A stretch of 25,828 nucleotides of DNA from JBOHWJ01 sp050736615. GTDB taxonomy: Bacteria > Desulfobacterota > Binatia > Binatales > Binataceae. How positions within the stretch are numbered: position 1 is the stretch's first letter; each line of letters begins with the position of its first letter. Below are positions 9,151-17,466 of this stretch, piece after piece. A program made the position numbers and the translations under genes. Below the pieces are notes generated by a model. It was not told where the DNA came from. It saw only the letters and a list, made by a program, of their open reading frames with translations, and made no database searches. The stretch lies in NCBI GenBank assembly GCA_050736615.1, contig JBOHWL010000087.1, forward strand, positions 1-25,828, given 5' to 3'.

Positions 9151-10170
9151 GTGATCGTCGTAATGAAGGCGCAAGCCACCGAAGCTGAGCTCGAAAGCGT
9201 CGTCCGCATGGTCGAGCAACTCGACTACAGGGCGCATATCATCCGCGGAGTGGAACGCACCGTCGTGGCCTGCGTGGGCGAAGAACGGGGCGAAACCCAT
9301 TCGCTCCAGCACTTGGAATCGGTGGCTGGCGTCGAGCGCGTGATGCCCGTCTTGAAGTCGTTCAAGCTGGCCAGCCGCGAGGTGCGGCCGGAGGGCTCGA
9401 TCATCGATGTTGGCGGAGTCAAAATCGGCGGACGGCGGCTGGTTGTGATGGCGGGGCCGTGCGCGATCGAAAGCCGCGAGCAGGTCGAGCGCGCGGCGGC
9501 TGCGGTCAAGAGCGTTGGGGCCCATCTGCTGCGCGGCGGCGCTTACAAGCCGCGTACCTCGCCCTACTCCTTTCAGGGGATGGAAAACGAGGGCCTGCTT
9601 CTATTGGAAGATGCTGGCCGCCGTCAGTCGTTGCCGGTCGTGACCGAGATCATGGACGCCCATGATATCGAACAGGTCGCCGCTCATGCCGATATGTTGC
9701 AGGTCGGCGCCCGTAATGCGCAGAACTTTTCGTTGCTGCGCAGGCTTGGCAAAATCAGGAAGCCGGTGCTGCTCAAGCGCGGCATGTCAACGCGCCTTGA
9801 GGAGTTCGTGATGGCGGCGGAATACATTTTGTCGGAAGGTAATCCTAACGTGGTGCTATGTGAGCGTGGCATCCGCACCTTCGAGACCGCGACCCGCAAC
9901 ACGCTGGATTTGAACGCCGTGCCGTTGCTCAAAGAATGGACTCATCTGCCGGTGATAGTTGATCCCAGCCATGGCACCGGCATGTGGTCGCTGGTCACGC
10001 CGATGGCTTTGGCGTCCATCGCGGCCGGCGCCGACGGCTTGCTGATCGAGGTGCATCCGGAGCCGCAAAAGGCCCTTTCCGACGGGCCGCAACAGCTCAA
10101 ACCCAAGCGTTTCGCTCAATTGATGGAATCGCTGGCTCCGCTCGCTCAGGCGCTGGGCCGCTCACTGTGA
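9151..10170 (+). CDS. aroF: 3-deoxy-7-phosphoheptulonate (DAHP) synthase, I-beta type
   Basis: 339 residues. The enzyme condenses phosphoenolpyruvate and erythrose 4-phosphate, the first step of the shikimate pathway in the cytoplasm. Residues 1 to about 70 form the ferredoxin-like regulatory domain typical of Thermotoga-type DAHP synthases, where aromatic amino acids act as feedback inhibitors. The barrel shows MAGPCAIES, LLRGGAYKPRTSPYSFQG, VVTEIMD, LQVGARNAQNF, VLLKRGM, LCERGIRTFE and VDPSHGTG, all hallmark active-site segments. Length is normal. The GTG start at 9151 has only a weak GGGACAGGG upstream; an in-frame ATG lies at 9163. The 200-base region shared with the divergent phosphoesterase has AT-rich TATATT-type boxes near 9070-9100 but no clear -35 element. 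Confidence 0.95.
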   Translation: MIVVMKAQATEAELESVVRMVEQLDYRAHIIRGVERTVVACVGEERGETHSLQHLESVAGVERVMPVLKSFKLASREVRPEGSIIDVGGVKIGGRRLVVMAGPCAIESREQVERAAAAVKSVGAHLLRGGAYKPRTSPYSFQGMENEGLLLLEDAGRRQSLPVVTEIMDAHDIEQVAAHADMLQVGARNAQNFSLLRRLGKIRKPVLLKRGMSTRLEEFVMAAEYILSEGNPNVVLCERGIRTFETATRNTLDLNAVPLLKEWTHLPVIVDPSHGTGMWSLVTPMALASIAAGADGLLIEVHPEPQKALSDGPQQLKPKRFAQLMESLAPLAQALGRSL

Positions 10171-10216
10171 CCCTTGGAGCGATGATATAAGATGGGACAT
10201 AGCTAACGCGGCACTG

Positions 10217-13200
10217 GTGGAGGGGGACGGGGGTTTGCCTTTATCCGACGAGGAACTTCGCGAGCTAATCCGATCGCTTTCGAGCCGGCCCGGTCACGAA
10301 TCGCTGCGCTCCAGCACTCAAAGCCTTTTGGTTCTCGGGCTCGGCGCACCGGCAAATCAGATAAAGCACGAGCACAAGCTGCCGGAAGTACATGGTCGCG
10401 CCGACGCGCTGCTGGGCCGCACCGTCTTTGAATTCAAGAGTGATCTGCGCAATGAGACGGGCGATGCGGAAGAGGAACTTGGACGTTATCTGAAGCAGCG
10501 AGAGTCGGAGACTGGGCATCGCTACGTCGGTGTTGCCACTGATGGCGCGGATTTCTTCACTTATGAAATCAGGAGCGGAAAGCTTGCCCGCTTAAGAGCG
10601 CAATTCAGCGTTCGCGGCGAGCTCGCACGCAAGCGTGAAGCGGCGGACGTTGGCCACGCTCTAATGGCTTGGCTGAGCCCCCTGGTCACGCTTGCTCCGG
10701 AACTCAGCCCCGACCCGCATACTGTACGTCAGGAACTCGGACGCGAGAGCGTGGTCTATGAAGTTGCGCGCTCACGCCTCGAAGCAGTCTGGAAAGAGGT
10801 CAGCTCACGCCCGGACGTGGTGCTCAAAAGGCAACTGTGGGCCGAACGGCTGCGCTTAGTGTATGGCGACACGGTCGATGATGACGCACTGTTTTTTCAG
10901 CATACCTACCTGACCATCGTCGCCAAAACCATGGCGACGTTGGCTTTGCACGTCGAACTGCCGCAACCAGAGGATCTGCTCTCAGGCCGCTCGTTCCAGC
11001 AGGCAGGGATCAACGGCGTGGTCGAGTCGGACTTCTTTGACTGGGTACTGGCGGCTGGAGACAGTGCCGATCTGGTACATCGTATCAGCGCCCAGGTGGC
11101 GCGCTTCCGTCTCGGCGACATCCGGCACGACGTCCTTAAGGGTCTTTATGAATCGCTGATCGACCCGGAACAGCGCCACGATCTGGGCGAGTACTATACA
11201 CCGGACTGGCTGGCGCAATGGATGTGCGAGCGCGTTATCGAGCGCCCGCTGAAGAGTCGGGTGCTCGACCCCTCGTGCGGTTCTGGCACTTTCCTGTTCC
11301 ACGCGGTGCGGCGCTTCCTCGACGCCGCGGCTAGGAGCGGGATTGCCAATCGTGAGGCGCTGAAGCGATGCACTGAAGCGATTTTCGGCATCGACGTTCA
11401 TCCCGTCGCGGTCATCAACGCGCGCGTGACGTATTTGCTCGCGATCGGCGAGGAACGGCTGCGGGATCGCCCGCCGCTCAACATTCCGGTTTACCTGGGC
11501 GATTCCATGCAGTGGAACACCGAGCAGGTCATGATGGGCCAGACCGTGCGCATCACGGTGCCGCCCATGGGCAAGGACGAATTGGACAATCCCAGGAACG
11601 TGCCCAACCTGACCTTTCCATTTCGTGTTGCATCAAATCCGTCACTGTTCGACTCGGTCATTAATCAAATGCTCAGTCTGAGCGAACAGAATGCTCCGCC
11701 TGCCGCGCTCGAAGGCTGGATCGAGCGGCAAGCAAGTGAGGAAATACCGGCGGAGTTGCGCAAGACCTTGGCTACTACTTACTCGAATTTGCGCAAGCTT
11801 CGCCGGGAAGGCCGCAACCACATCTGGGGTTATGTCGCGCGCAACCTGAGCCGCCCGGTCTGGCTGTCGTCGGAGGGGCAAAAGGTTGACGTGCTAATCG
11901 GCAATCCGCCCTGGCTCGCCTACCGCGATATGTCGGATGAGATGCAAAAACTTCTCAAAGCGGAATGCCAGGCGCGTGGGCTGTGGGCTGGCGGCAAGGT
12001 GGCGACGCATCAGGATCTTTCGGCCTATTTTTTCGCACGCTGCCTTGAACTGTACCTGAAAAAGAATGGCGCGATCGCGTTCGTGATGCCCCTTGCAACC
12101 ATGACCCGTCAGCAGTACCGCGGTTTCAGAGGCGGGGTATTTGCTGGCCGCATTAAGGGCAGGGCGATCAGGATTTACGCCTCCGCGCGCTTTGCCGACG
12201 CATGGGTTTTCGATGAATCCGTGCAACCGCTGTTCAATGTTCCGTCTTGCGTTCTGTTTGCACATGAGGGCCAAGCGGCCGAACTTCCCACCAGCGTCCG
12301 GCAGTACTCCGGTGAGTTGCCGCGGCGCGACGCCTCGGCGAGCGAGGCGGCCGAGCGATTAACTTACCGACAAGTACCCTGGCCGCGCGGCAACGAATCG
12401 GGGACGGGCGGCTACAGTGCACGTTTTCGGCAAGGGGCGACCGTGGTGCCGCGCGTTTTGTTCCTCGTCGAGCGGGTCACCGCCGGTCGTTTGGGTTCAA
12501 ATCCAGAAGCGCCGATCGTCCAAAGCCGTCGCAGTAATCTGGAGAAAGCTCCATGGCGGGATTTGGAGCCCTTGCGCGGTTCGGTCGAAAAGGAATTCTT
12601 AAAGCCGCTCTATCTGGGCGAGTCCATCGCGCCATTTCGGCTCTTGAAACCAGCCGAGGCGGTAATTCCATGGTCGGCGAAATCCGCGCGGCTGCTTGAT
12701 GCGGCTTCGGCTCGTAACTCCGGCTACAGCGGCCTTGCGGAATGGCTCCGTCAAGCCGAAACGATTTGGGGGCAGCATCGCCGTCGAAAAATCTCGCTCA
12801 CGGAGCAGCTAGACTTTTACGGTAAGCTCAGCGCTCAGATGCCCGCGCCCGAGTTGCGCGTTATTTACTCGGCTTCCGGAACCAACCCTGCTGCGGCAAT
12901 TCTTAAGGATTCGGCTGCCGTAATCGAACATTCACTCTATTGGTCGGGTACAGAACGTATAGAAGACGCTTCGTACCTTACAGCGATTCTCAACAGCGAG
13001 GCGCTGCGTATGAAAATCGCGAGTCGGCAAGCGAAGGGCCAATGGGGTGCCCGGCATTTCGACAAGCTTTTGGCCGAGGCTATCCCGCCCTTTGATGAAT
13101 CCGACGCGATCCATCTGAGGTTGGCCGCCGAGGCCCAGCGCGCCGAGCAGATCGCTGCCGCAGTTGCGCTGCCCGACAATCTCCATTTCATTCGCGCCCG

Positions 13201-13306
13201 TAGCATAATTCGCGACGTTCTGCGCCGCGACGGTGTCGCCGCGCGGATTGACGCGCTGGTTGAGCGGATTCTTAGTGCTCAGGACCGTGCCATTTCGATT
13301 TCTTAA
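10217..13306 (+). CDS. Single-chain restriction-modification enzyme (type IIG / Eco57I-like)
   Basis: 1029 residues. The N-terminus has a nuclease-like site, Asp63 then FEFK with Glu72 and Lys74 (D-x8-E-x-K), as in PD-(D/E)XK endonucleases. An alpha-helical connector follows, then motif X-like LGEYYTP, AdoMet motif I VLDPSCGSGTF (349-359) and the N6-adenine motif IV NPPW (563-566). Some 200 residues separate motifs I and IV, a large insertion. The C-terminal third is probably the target-recognition region. Cleavage and methylation in one chain would make this a solitary defence enzyme; no helicase, specificity subunit or BREX/DISARM partner is adjacent. The GTG start at 10217 is provisional: TTG 10235 lies eight bases after GGAGGGGG and may be the real start. 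The gene begins 46 bases after aroF, and its TAA stop sits in the TTAA target site of the MITE. Confidence 0.87.
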   Translation: MEGDGGLPLSDEELRELIRSLSSRPGHESLRSSTQSLLVLGLGAPANQIKHEHKLPEVHGRADALLGRTVFEFKSDLRNETGDAEEELGRYLKQRESETGHRYVGVATDGADFFTYEIRSGKLARLRAQFSVRGELARKREAADVGHALMAWLSPLVTLAPELSPDPHTVRQELGRESVVYEVARSRLEAVWKEVSSRPDVVLKRQLWAERLRLVYGDTVDDDALFFQHTYLTIVAKTMATLALHVELPQPEDLLSGRSFQQAGINGVVESDFFDWVLAAGDSADLVHRISAQVARFRLGDIRHDVLKGLYESLIDPEQRHDLGEYYTPDWLAQWMCERVIERPLKSRVLDPSCGSGTFLFHAVRRFLDAAARSGIANREALKRCTEAIFGIDVHPVAVINARVTYLLAIGEERLRDRPPLNIPVYLGDSMQWNTEQVMMGQTVRITVPPMGKDELDNPRNVPNLTFPFRVASNPSLFDSVINQMLSLSEQNAPPAALEGWIERQASEEIPAELRKTLATTYSNLRKLRREGRNHIWGYVARNLSRPVWLSSEGQKVDVLIGNPPWLAYRDMSDEMQKLLKAECQARGLWAGGKVATHQDLSAYFFARCLELYLKKNGAIAFVMPLATMTRQQYRGFRGGVFAGRIKGRAIRIYASARFADAWVFDESVQPLFNVPSCVLFAHEGQAAELPTSVRQYSGELPRRDASASEAAERLTYRQVPWPRGNESGTGGYSARFRQGATVVPRVLFLVERVTAGRLGSNPEAPIVQSRRSNLEKAPWRDLEPLRGSVEKEFLKPLYLGESIAPFRLLKPAEAVIPWSAKSARLLDAASARNSGYSGLAEWLRQAETIWGQHRRRKISLTEQLDFYGKLSAQMPAPELRVIYSASGTNPAAAILKDSAAVIEHSLYWSGTERIEDASYLTAILNSEALRMKIASRQAKGQWGARHFDKLLAEAIPPFDESDAIHLRLAAEAQRAEQIAAAVALPDNLHFIRARSIIRDVLRRDGVAARIDALVERILSAQDRAISIS

Positions 13307-13531
13307 GGAAGCTCTGCACAAGGGGCGATTCTGTCATTCCGAGCGCAGCGAGGAATCCCGGATCTTTCTGCTTCTCCTGTGTTTTTTCGGGATTCTTGAC
13401 TTCCTGAAACGCACCTCGCAGACTGGCCTGCTCGTTCCGCTTAGCTTCATTGGCGTGCTCGCTCCGCCTGCGGCTACGCTGATGGCAGACTCCGTTCAGA
13501 ATGACAAATGGACTTGTGCAGAGTTCCTTAA
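13303..13531. mobile_element. MITE with IS5-like terminal inverted repeats
   Basis: The left end TTAAGGAAGCTCTGCACAAG (from 13303) and the reverse complement of the right end, TTAAGGAACTCTGCACAAG (from 13531), are inverted repeats differing by one indel. Similarity resumes further in at TTGTCATTC. TTAA at 13303-13306 and 13528-13531 fits a duplicated YTAR target, the IS5-group rule as I recall it. The tip GGAAGCTCTGCACAAG resembles IS5 ends. There is no transposase, so the element is non-autonomous. Its interior holds the composite repeat also found at 14511-14627. It fills the space between the RM gene and ldcA. Confidence 0.72.
13331..13473 (-). repeat. Composite intergenic repeat, copy E (inside the MITE)
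   Basis: Contains GTCATTCCGAGCGCAGCG, then GGAATCCCG paired with CGGGATTC across a T-rich loop, then the reverse complement of the dispersed repeat (13407-13473). The whole arrangement aligns with the reverse complement of 14511-14627, so the two copies face each other across ldcA. Confidence 0.75.
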
Positions 13532-13575
13532 AGCTTTACGAAGGCCGTCTTGCTACTGTACTCGCCAAATCGAAG

Positions 13576-14499
13576 ATGACCGCGAGCATCATCAAGCCGT
13601 TGGCGTTGCATGCCGGTGACACGGTCGGGGTGGTGGCCCCAGCCGCCGCGATCGAACGGGAATATCTCGACCGCGGCGTCAACGCCCTGATCTCGATGGG
13701 CTACCGGGTCAAGGTTTCGCCTCACGCTTTGGATCGCGACGGCGTGCTAGCTGGCCCCGATTCAATGCGCGCGGCGGAATTGATGGCGTTTTTCGCCAAT
13801 CCCGAAATCAAAGCGGTCTTTGGCGCACGCGGCGGTTACGGATGCGGCCGCATCCTGCCGCTGCTGGATTTCGATGCGCTCAGACGCACGCGCAAAGTGT
13901 TCCTCGGTTTTTCCGATGCCACTTTTATTCTCAACGCACTGGTCGAGCTTGGCGGACTCGTATGTTTTCACGGGCCGATGGTCGCGATGGATTTTTCCAA
14001 AGGCCTCACGCCGCGCGCGTCCGAGCACCTGAAGCGGCTGCTGAACGGCGAGACTCGCGAATTCGAACTGGACGCGCGGGAGACCTTGCGCCCGGGCGTG
14101 GCCGAAGGCGAGCTTATCGGCGGATGCTTATCGGTCATCGTCGCGATGCTGGCGACACCGTTTTGCCCGGAATTCGATGGCCGCGTCCTGTTCTTGGAGG
14201 ATACCGGAGAAAAGGCGTATAGAATCGACCGCATGCTGGTGCAGATGCGGCAAGCGGGAATCCTGCATCGGGTCGCCGGGGTCGTGTTCGGCGCGCTGCG
14301 CCCGTTCTCTTCCAGTGAGGATGAACGGGCGCTTATCAAGGATTTTGTTCTGACCCAGACGCGCGATTTGTCCTGCCCGGTGCTGTTCGGCATCGAGGCG
14401 GGCCACGGTACGGAGAATTTGACTTTGCCCCTGGGCGTGCGCGTCAGGCTTGACGGCTCGCGCCGCAAGATGACTTTTCTCGAATTGGCGGTGGAGTAG
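13576..14499 (+). CDS. ldcA: LD-carboxypeptidase (muramoyltetrapeptide carboxypeptidase, family S66)
   Basis: 307 residues. It removes the terminal D-Ala from murein tetrapeptides in the cytoplasm, the step that yields tripeptide for recycling by Mpl, which is encoded at 23470. Family signatures are GDTVGVVAPAA near the N-terminus, the substrate-binding FGARGGYGCGR, and the triad Ser113 (GFSDATF), Glu208 (LEDTGEKAYRIDRM) and His277 (IEAGHG). The reading frame is open to an ATG at 13501, but that start lies inside the MITE and adds 25 non-family residues, so ATG 13576 is preferred although it has no strong ribosome binding site. The MITE lies directly upstream and a composite repeat directly downstream. 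Co-transcription with the following hydrolase gene is plausible. Confidence 0.92.
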   Translation: MTASIIKPLALHAGDTVGVVAPAAAIEREYLDRGVNALISMGYRVKVSPHALDRDGVLAGPDSMRAAELMAFFANPEIKAVFGARGGYGCGRILPLLDFDALRRTRKVFLGFSDATFILNALVELGGLVCFHGPMVAMDFSKGLTPRASEHLKRLLNGETREFELDARETLRPGVAEGELIGGCLSVIVAMLATPFCPEFDGRVLFLEDTGEKAYRIDRMLVQMRQAGILHRVAGVVFGALRPFSSSEDERALIKDFVLTQTRDLSCPVLFGIEAGHGTENLTLPLGVRVRLDGSRRKMTFLELAVE

Positions 14500-14510
14500 G
14501 CACGCCGCGC

Positions 14511-14627
14511 CAGGCGGAATGCAGTGAAGGCGAACAGGCGAGTGTGCGAGATGCGTTGAAAGTCAATGGAATCCCGGAAAAGAAACACCGAAATATCCGG
14601 GATTCCTCGCCGCGCTCGGAATGACAG
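14511..14627 (+). repeat. Composite intergenic repeat, copy B (with hairpin)
   Basis: Begins 11 bases after the ldcA stop. Positions 14511-14557 are the dispersed repeat (GGCGGAATG ... GCGAGTGTGCGAGATGCG). A perfect 10-bp stem follows, GGAATCCCGG (14568-14577) with CCGGGATTCC (14597-14606) around a 19-base loop, and then the reverse complement of GTCATTCCGAGCGCGGCG. It is the inverted counterpart of copy E but lacks the MITE ends. No U-tract follows the hairpin, so it is not a classic terminator. Confidence 0.75.
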
Positions 14628-14665
14628 ATACTGCGGAACGCTAATGGGAATGGAGGAATCAGGCC

Positions 14666-15796
14666 TTGGGATGGCGTGAAGTCGAGCGGGCCTTTGCCGA
14701 AGCGGTGGAAAACGGCGCGATCCCGGGCGCCACGCTGGTGGTGCGCAAAGGTGAGGCGATTGCTTATGAAGGCGCTTTCGGCCATCGTGTGCTCACACCG
14801 GAGCGCTCGCCGATGCGGCTCGAGACGGTTTTTGATCTCTCGTCTTTGACCAAACCACTCGCCACCACGATGGCGCTGATGCTGCTAGTAAGCGGCGGCA
14901 AGCTGCGCCTGGACGAACGCGTCACCCGCTTCTTTCATAATTTCGGCGTGCATGGCAAAGGCTACGTCACCTTCCGCCAGTTGCTTTCGCATAGCTCCGG
15001 ATTGGCGCCGTGGCGTCCGTTTTTCCAGCGCATCGCCGAGGTCGAGAAGAGCGGCAAGGTCAACTTCATGGCCAGCCGCGGCGCCAAGGATTTCGTCTAT
15101 GAGGAAATCCATCGGGAGAAACCCGAATTCGCCCCCGGCACGCGCGCCAATTATTCCGATCTCAATTTCATGCTGCTGGGCGAGACCGTCGAGCAAATCG
15201 TCGGAGCCGCGTTGAACCGCTTTTGCCGTGACAAGCTTTTTCGCCCGCTCGGTTTGCGCGCGACCGATTTTATCGACATTTCGCTCGTGCGCACGCGCCG
15301 GCTCGAACCGGTCGCGGAGATGTTCGCGCCGACCTCGGTGTGCGCGTTGCGCAAGCGCCTTTTGGTCGGTGAGGTCGACGATGAGAATGCCTTCGCCATG
15401 GGCGGAGTGGCGGGTCATGCCGGGCTGTTCGCGCCGGTAAAAGAGGTCGACCGTATCGCGCATGAACTGATGCGCTGTTACGCGGGCCGTTCCGATTTTC
15501 TACCGCAAAAGGTCGTGCGCGAGTTCTGGAAGCGCGGCACGGTGCGGGATTCCACCTGGGCGCTGGGATGGGACACGCCGTCGCCAGACTACTCCAGTTC
15601 GGGGCGGCATTTTTCCACCGAGGCGGTCGGGCATCTGGGCTTTACCGGCACGTCGATTTGGATCGAGCCGGAAAAAGAAATCGCGGTGTCGCTGCTCACC
15701 AACCGTGTGCATCCCCGCCGCGACAATCAGGCGATCCGTGATTTCCGCCCGAAGATCCACGACCTCGTCATGGAGTCGCTGGAGCCCGTCAGTTAA
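14666..15796 (+). CDS. Serine beta-lactamase-fold hydrolase (family S12, class C-like)
   Basis: 376 residues with the catalytic motifs of the AmpC/DD-peptidase/EstB superfamily: Ser60-Leu-Thr-Lys63 (SxxK), Tyr163-Ser-Asp165 in place of Y-x-N, and His323-Leu-Gly in HLGFTGTS in place of K-T-G. Such proteins act as esterases, peptidases or murein-fragment hydrolases; resistance to beta-lactams cannot be inferred. No signal peptide is seen, so it is probably cytoplasmic, which with the upstream ldcA suggests work on recycled muropeptides. The TTG start at 14666 is chosen because GGAGGAA ends seven bases upstream; the nearby ATG 14672 is out of frame. Confidence 0.9.
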   Translation: MGWREVERAFAEAVENGAIPGATLVVRKGEAIAYEGAFGHRVLTPERSPMRLETVFDLSSLTKPLATTMALMLLVSGGKLRLDERVTRFFHNFGVHGKGYVTFRQLLSHSSGLAPWRPFFQRIAEVEKSGKVNFMASRGAKDFVYEEIHREKPEFAPGTRANYSDLNFMLLGETVEQIVGAALNRFCRDKLFRPLGLRATDFIDISLVRTRRLEPVAEMFAPTSVCALRKRLLVGEVDDENAFAMGGVAGHAGLFAPVKEVDRIAHELMRCYAGRSDFLPQKVVREFWKRGTVRDSTWALGWDTPSPDYSSSGRHFSTEAVGHLGFTGTSIWIEPEKEIAVSLLTNRVHPRRDNQAIRDFRPKIHDLVMESLEPVS

Positions 15797-16168
15797 GGAA
15801 CCTTAGCCAAAAGCCGTCATCCGGGCCGCGTGAGCGCCTCGGGATTACACGCCCGTGAATGTTTTCATCTATCGCGATCAGTCGGGGCGAGGTACTCCAT
15901 AATTCAGGCGAATTGGCGCGGCTCAAATCGATCGCGGCGCCGCCGGCCCGGATCGAGGTGTGAAGCTGCCCAGCTCGCCACGGTCATATTCAAGCCACCG
16001 GCCGTGACGCCCGAAATATGGGAGATCGGGCGCGCGTGATCCGTTTCCCGCGCCGGCGTCTGGAGTCGGCGCCGCCCGCTCAACGCGGCGCTCGGAGTTT
16101 CCGCTTAAACACTCGAAACGGGGTCCGGGCCTATGCCGCGCGCCACCCACAATTGAAACTCCGCTGGT
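15797..16168. other. Gap without a convincing gene
   Basis: The 372 bases lie between the convergent hydrolase and selenoprotein genes. Short open frames exist on both strands but are Arg/Pro-rich, lack ribosome binding sites and resemble no family. I found no tRNA, no copy of the dispersed repeat and no terminator with a T-tract. A small GGTTC/GAACC dyad spans the selenoprotein stop. Confidence 0.6.
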
Positions 16169-17350
16169 TCAGGAACCGCGCCGGACCAATTCGAGCGGCG
16201 GATAATAAGGCCGCTCACCCAGCGCGTCCACGGCCGCGAAGAATTCCGGCCCCGATGCTTTTCCCGCCGCCTCCAGCTCGAGCGCCTGACGCACAAAATG
16301 CCAGCTTTCCGGGCATAGCCGTCGCGCGTTATTGAAATAGACTTGCGCGTCCGCCAGATGGCCTGCGGACCGCAGATACTGTCCCAGGCGAAAATGAGCC
16401 GTGGCCAACGCCTCGTCCCGCGATGGTCCCCGCACGCGCTGACGCCGCTCGTTCGGCGACGGCGCGAATTCGCTGGTGTCACCCTTTTCAACCCAATCGC
16501 GAAGCGCGTCGACGTAACTCGTGCGCGCGGCTTGCGAGGCAGCGGCGGCTGTCGGCTTCATCTTAAAAGTCGTCCGGTCCATGCCACGAAAGCCGTCTGT
16601 TGCGCCGGCTGGCTCAGCGGGGCGTACGATGCGGCCGGTCTCATCGATCCACGTCGCCATTGGCACGTTGGTCATATTGTAGAGTTCCGCCACCACATGG
16701 CGCTCGTCGAGCAGGCACGGATATGCCGGCGCGGCGGCGTGCGCGCACTGTTCGGCGCTCCATCCCATAATGTCGCGCAATTCGGGCGGAATCTGGATTG
16801 GCTCGGGCGGACGAATCCAACTTTCGACCGCGGCTTTGCCGCCGGTATCGAACGCCACCGCGACAATCGTGAAGTTGCGAGATTTCAGCTCGTCGTAAAT
16901 CGCCTGCCACACGGGCAGGTCGAAGCGGCATCCTCACCATGAAGCCCACGACAGCAGCAGAACCTTTTGACCTCGATAGTCGGAAAGCGAATGCGGCCGC
17001 CCGTCGAGGTCAGGCAAAGTGAAATCAGGCGCGCGCAGCGAATTGAGCCGTTCGCCGACCGTCTCGGCCGCCTCACCGAGCGACCATACATTATGGCGAT
17101 CGTCGTGGATGAGCGGCTGACCGGTCAGGCGCGCCAATGCGGAGAGGTTCAGCAATCCGTCGGTGCGAAACTCGGCCTCGCGCGACGGGGGAATCGGCAC
17201 GCATTGCTCGGCCAGGCAAAATCCTTGCGGCTTCAACTCCCATCCGGTGGCCGGCTGGAGTTCCTCCGCCGGCAGCCAGAGATTGCCGTTACGGACCGTG
17301 GCATGAGTGGCTTGAAAGCACTTGTCTCCGCTGATGATGGTTGCCGGCAT
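16169..17350 (-). CDS. Redoxin (thioredoxin-fold) selenoprotein with in-frame TGA
   Basis: A 393-residue frame read through TGA at 16936-16934 as selenocysteine 139. The sequence reads LLLSWASW-U-GCRFDLPVWQ: the AhpC/TSA-TlpA fold with Sec139 where the redox-active Cys stands and a resolving Cys141, a U-x-C site. The frame matches on both sides: APDFTLPDLDGRPHSL before the TGA and the fold continuing through PVWQAIYDEL and IVAVAFD, then YNMTNVPMATWIDETGRIVRP with the cis-Pro. A SECIS-like hairpin follows the UGA. Residues 1-100 form an extension with a C-x4-C pair (GFCLAEQC); the last 100 residues look like a TPR-type helical tail. GGAGGA eight bases before ATG 17350 supports the start. It is divergent from csoR-copA, so a thiol-redox or metal-stress role is plausible. 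No Sec biosynthesis gene is in the window. Gene finders would split it in two. Confidence 0.88.
16901..16922 (-). promoter_or_regulatory. Bacterial SECIS element (predicted)
   Basis: In the message, CCUGCC (16919-16914) pairs with GGCAGG (16908-16903) around the five-base loop CGUGU; two more pairs form beyond a bulged A. The stem starts 14 bases after the UGA and the loop G/U residues lie about 22-25 bases after it, within the range known for SelB-binding bacterial SECIS elements, which need a GU in the apical loop. It lies inside the coding sequence, as bacterial SECIS elements do. Confidence 0.75.
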
Positions 17351-17437
17351 ATCGGGTTTCCTCCACTCCGGACACTATCGATGGCGAATTACACTGTCGA
17401 GAGCCTTTTCCCTTCTTGAAGGCTGATTGCCTGGCGC

Positions 17438-17466
17438 TTGCATGGGGGTGGTGCAGTGGCTACCAT
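17438..17466 (+). promoter_or_regulatory. Sigma-70-type promoter of csoR-copA
   Basis: TTGCAT (17438-17443), a 17-base spacer and TACCAT (17461-17466). The -10 box overlaps the first CsoR-like operator, so repressor binding there would block polymerase. Box matches are moderate; spacing and placement support the call. Confidence 0.5.

Noticed and set aside
13233..13619. 128-codon open frame spanning the MITE
   Set aside because: It overlaps the RM gene end and its middle is translated from inverted repeats and composite repeat sequence; no protein-like features.
14568..14606. Rho-independent terminator after ldcA
   Set aside because: The hairpin is strong but no T-tract follows, and the same hairpin recurs inside the MITE, so it is better described as part of the repeat.
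14666..15796. Calling the S12 protein a beta-lactamase resistance gene
   Set aside because: The SxxK motif is shared by many esterases and peptidases, there is no signal peptide, and the HLGFTG motif favours the EstB-like group.
16169..16912. Treating the redoxin as two separate genes or a nonsense-broken pseudogene
   Set aside because: Both halves are in one frame, the downstream half has no ribosome binding site at its GTG, and the stop is exactly at the catalytic residue with a SECIS-like hairpin after it.
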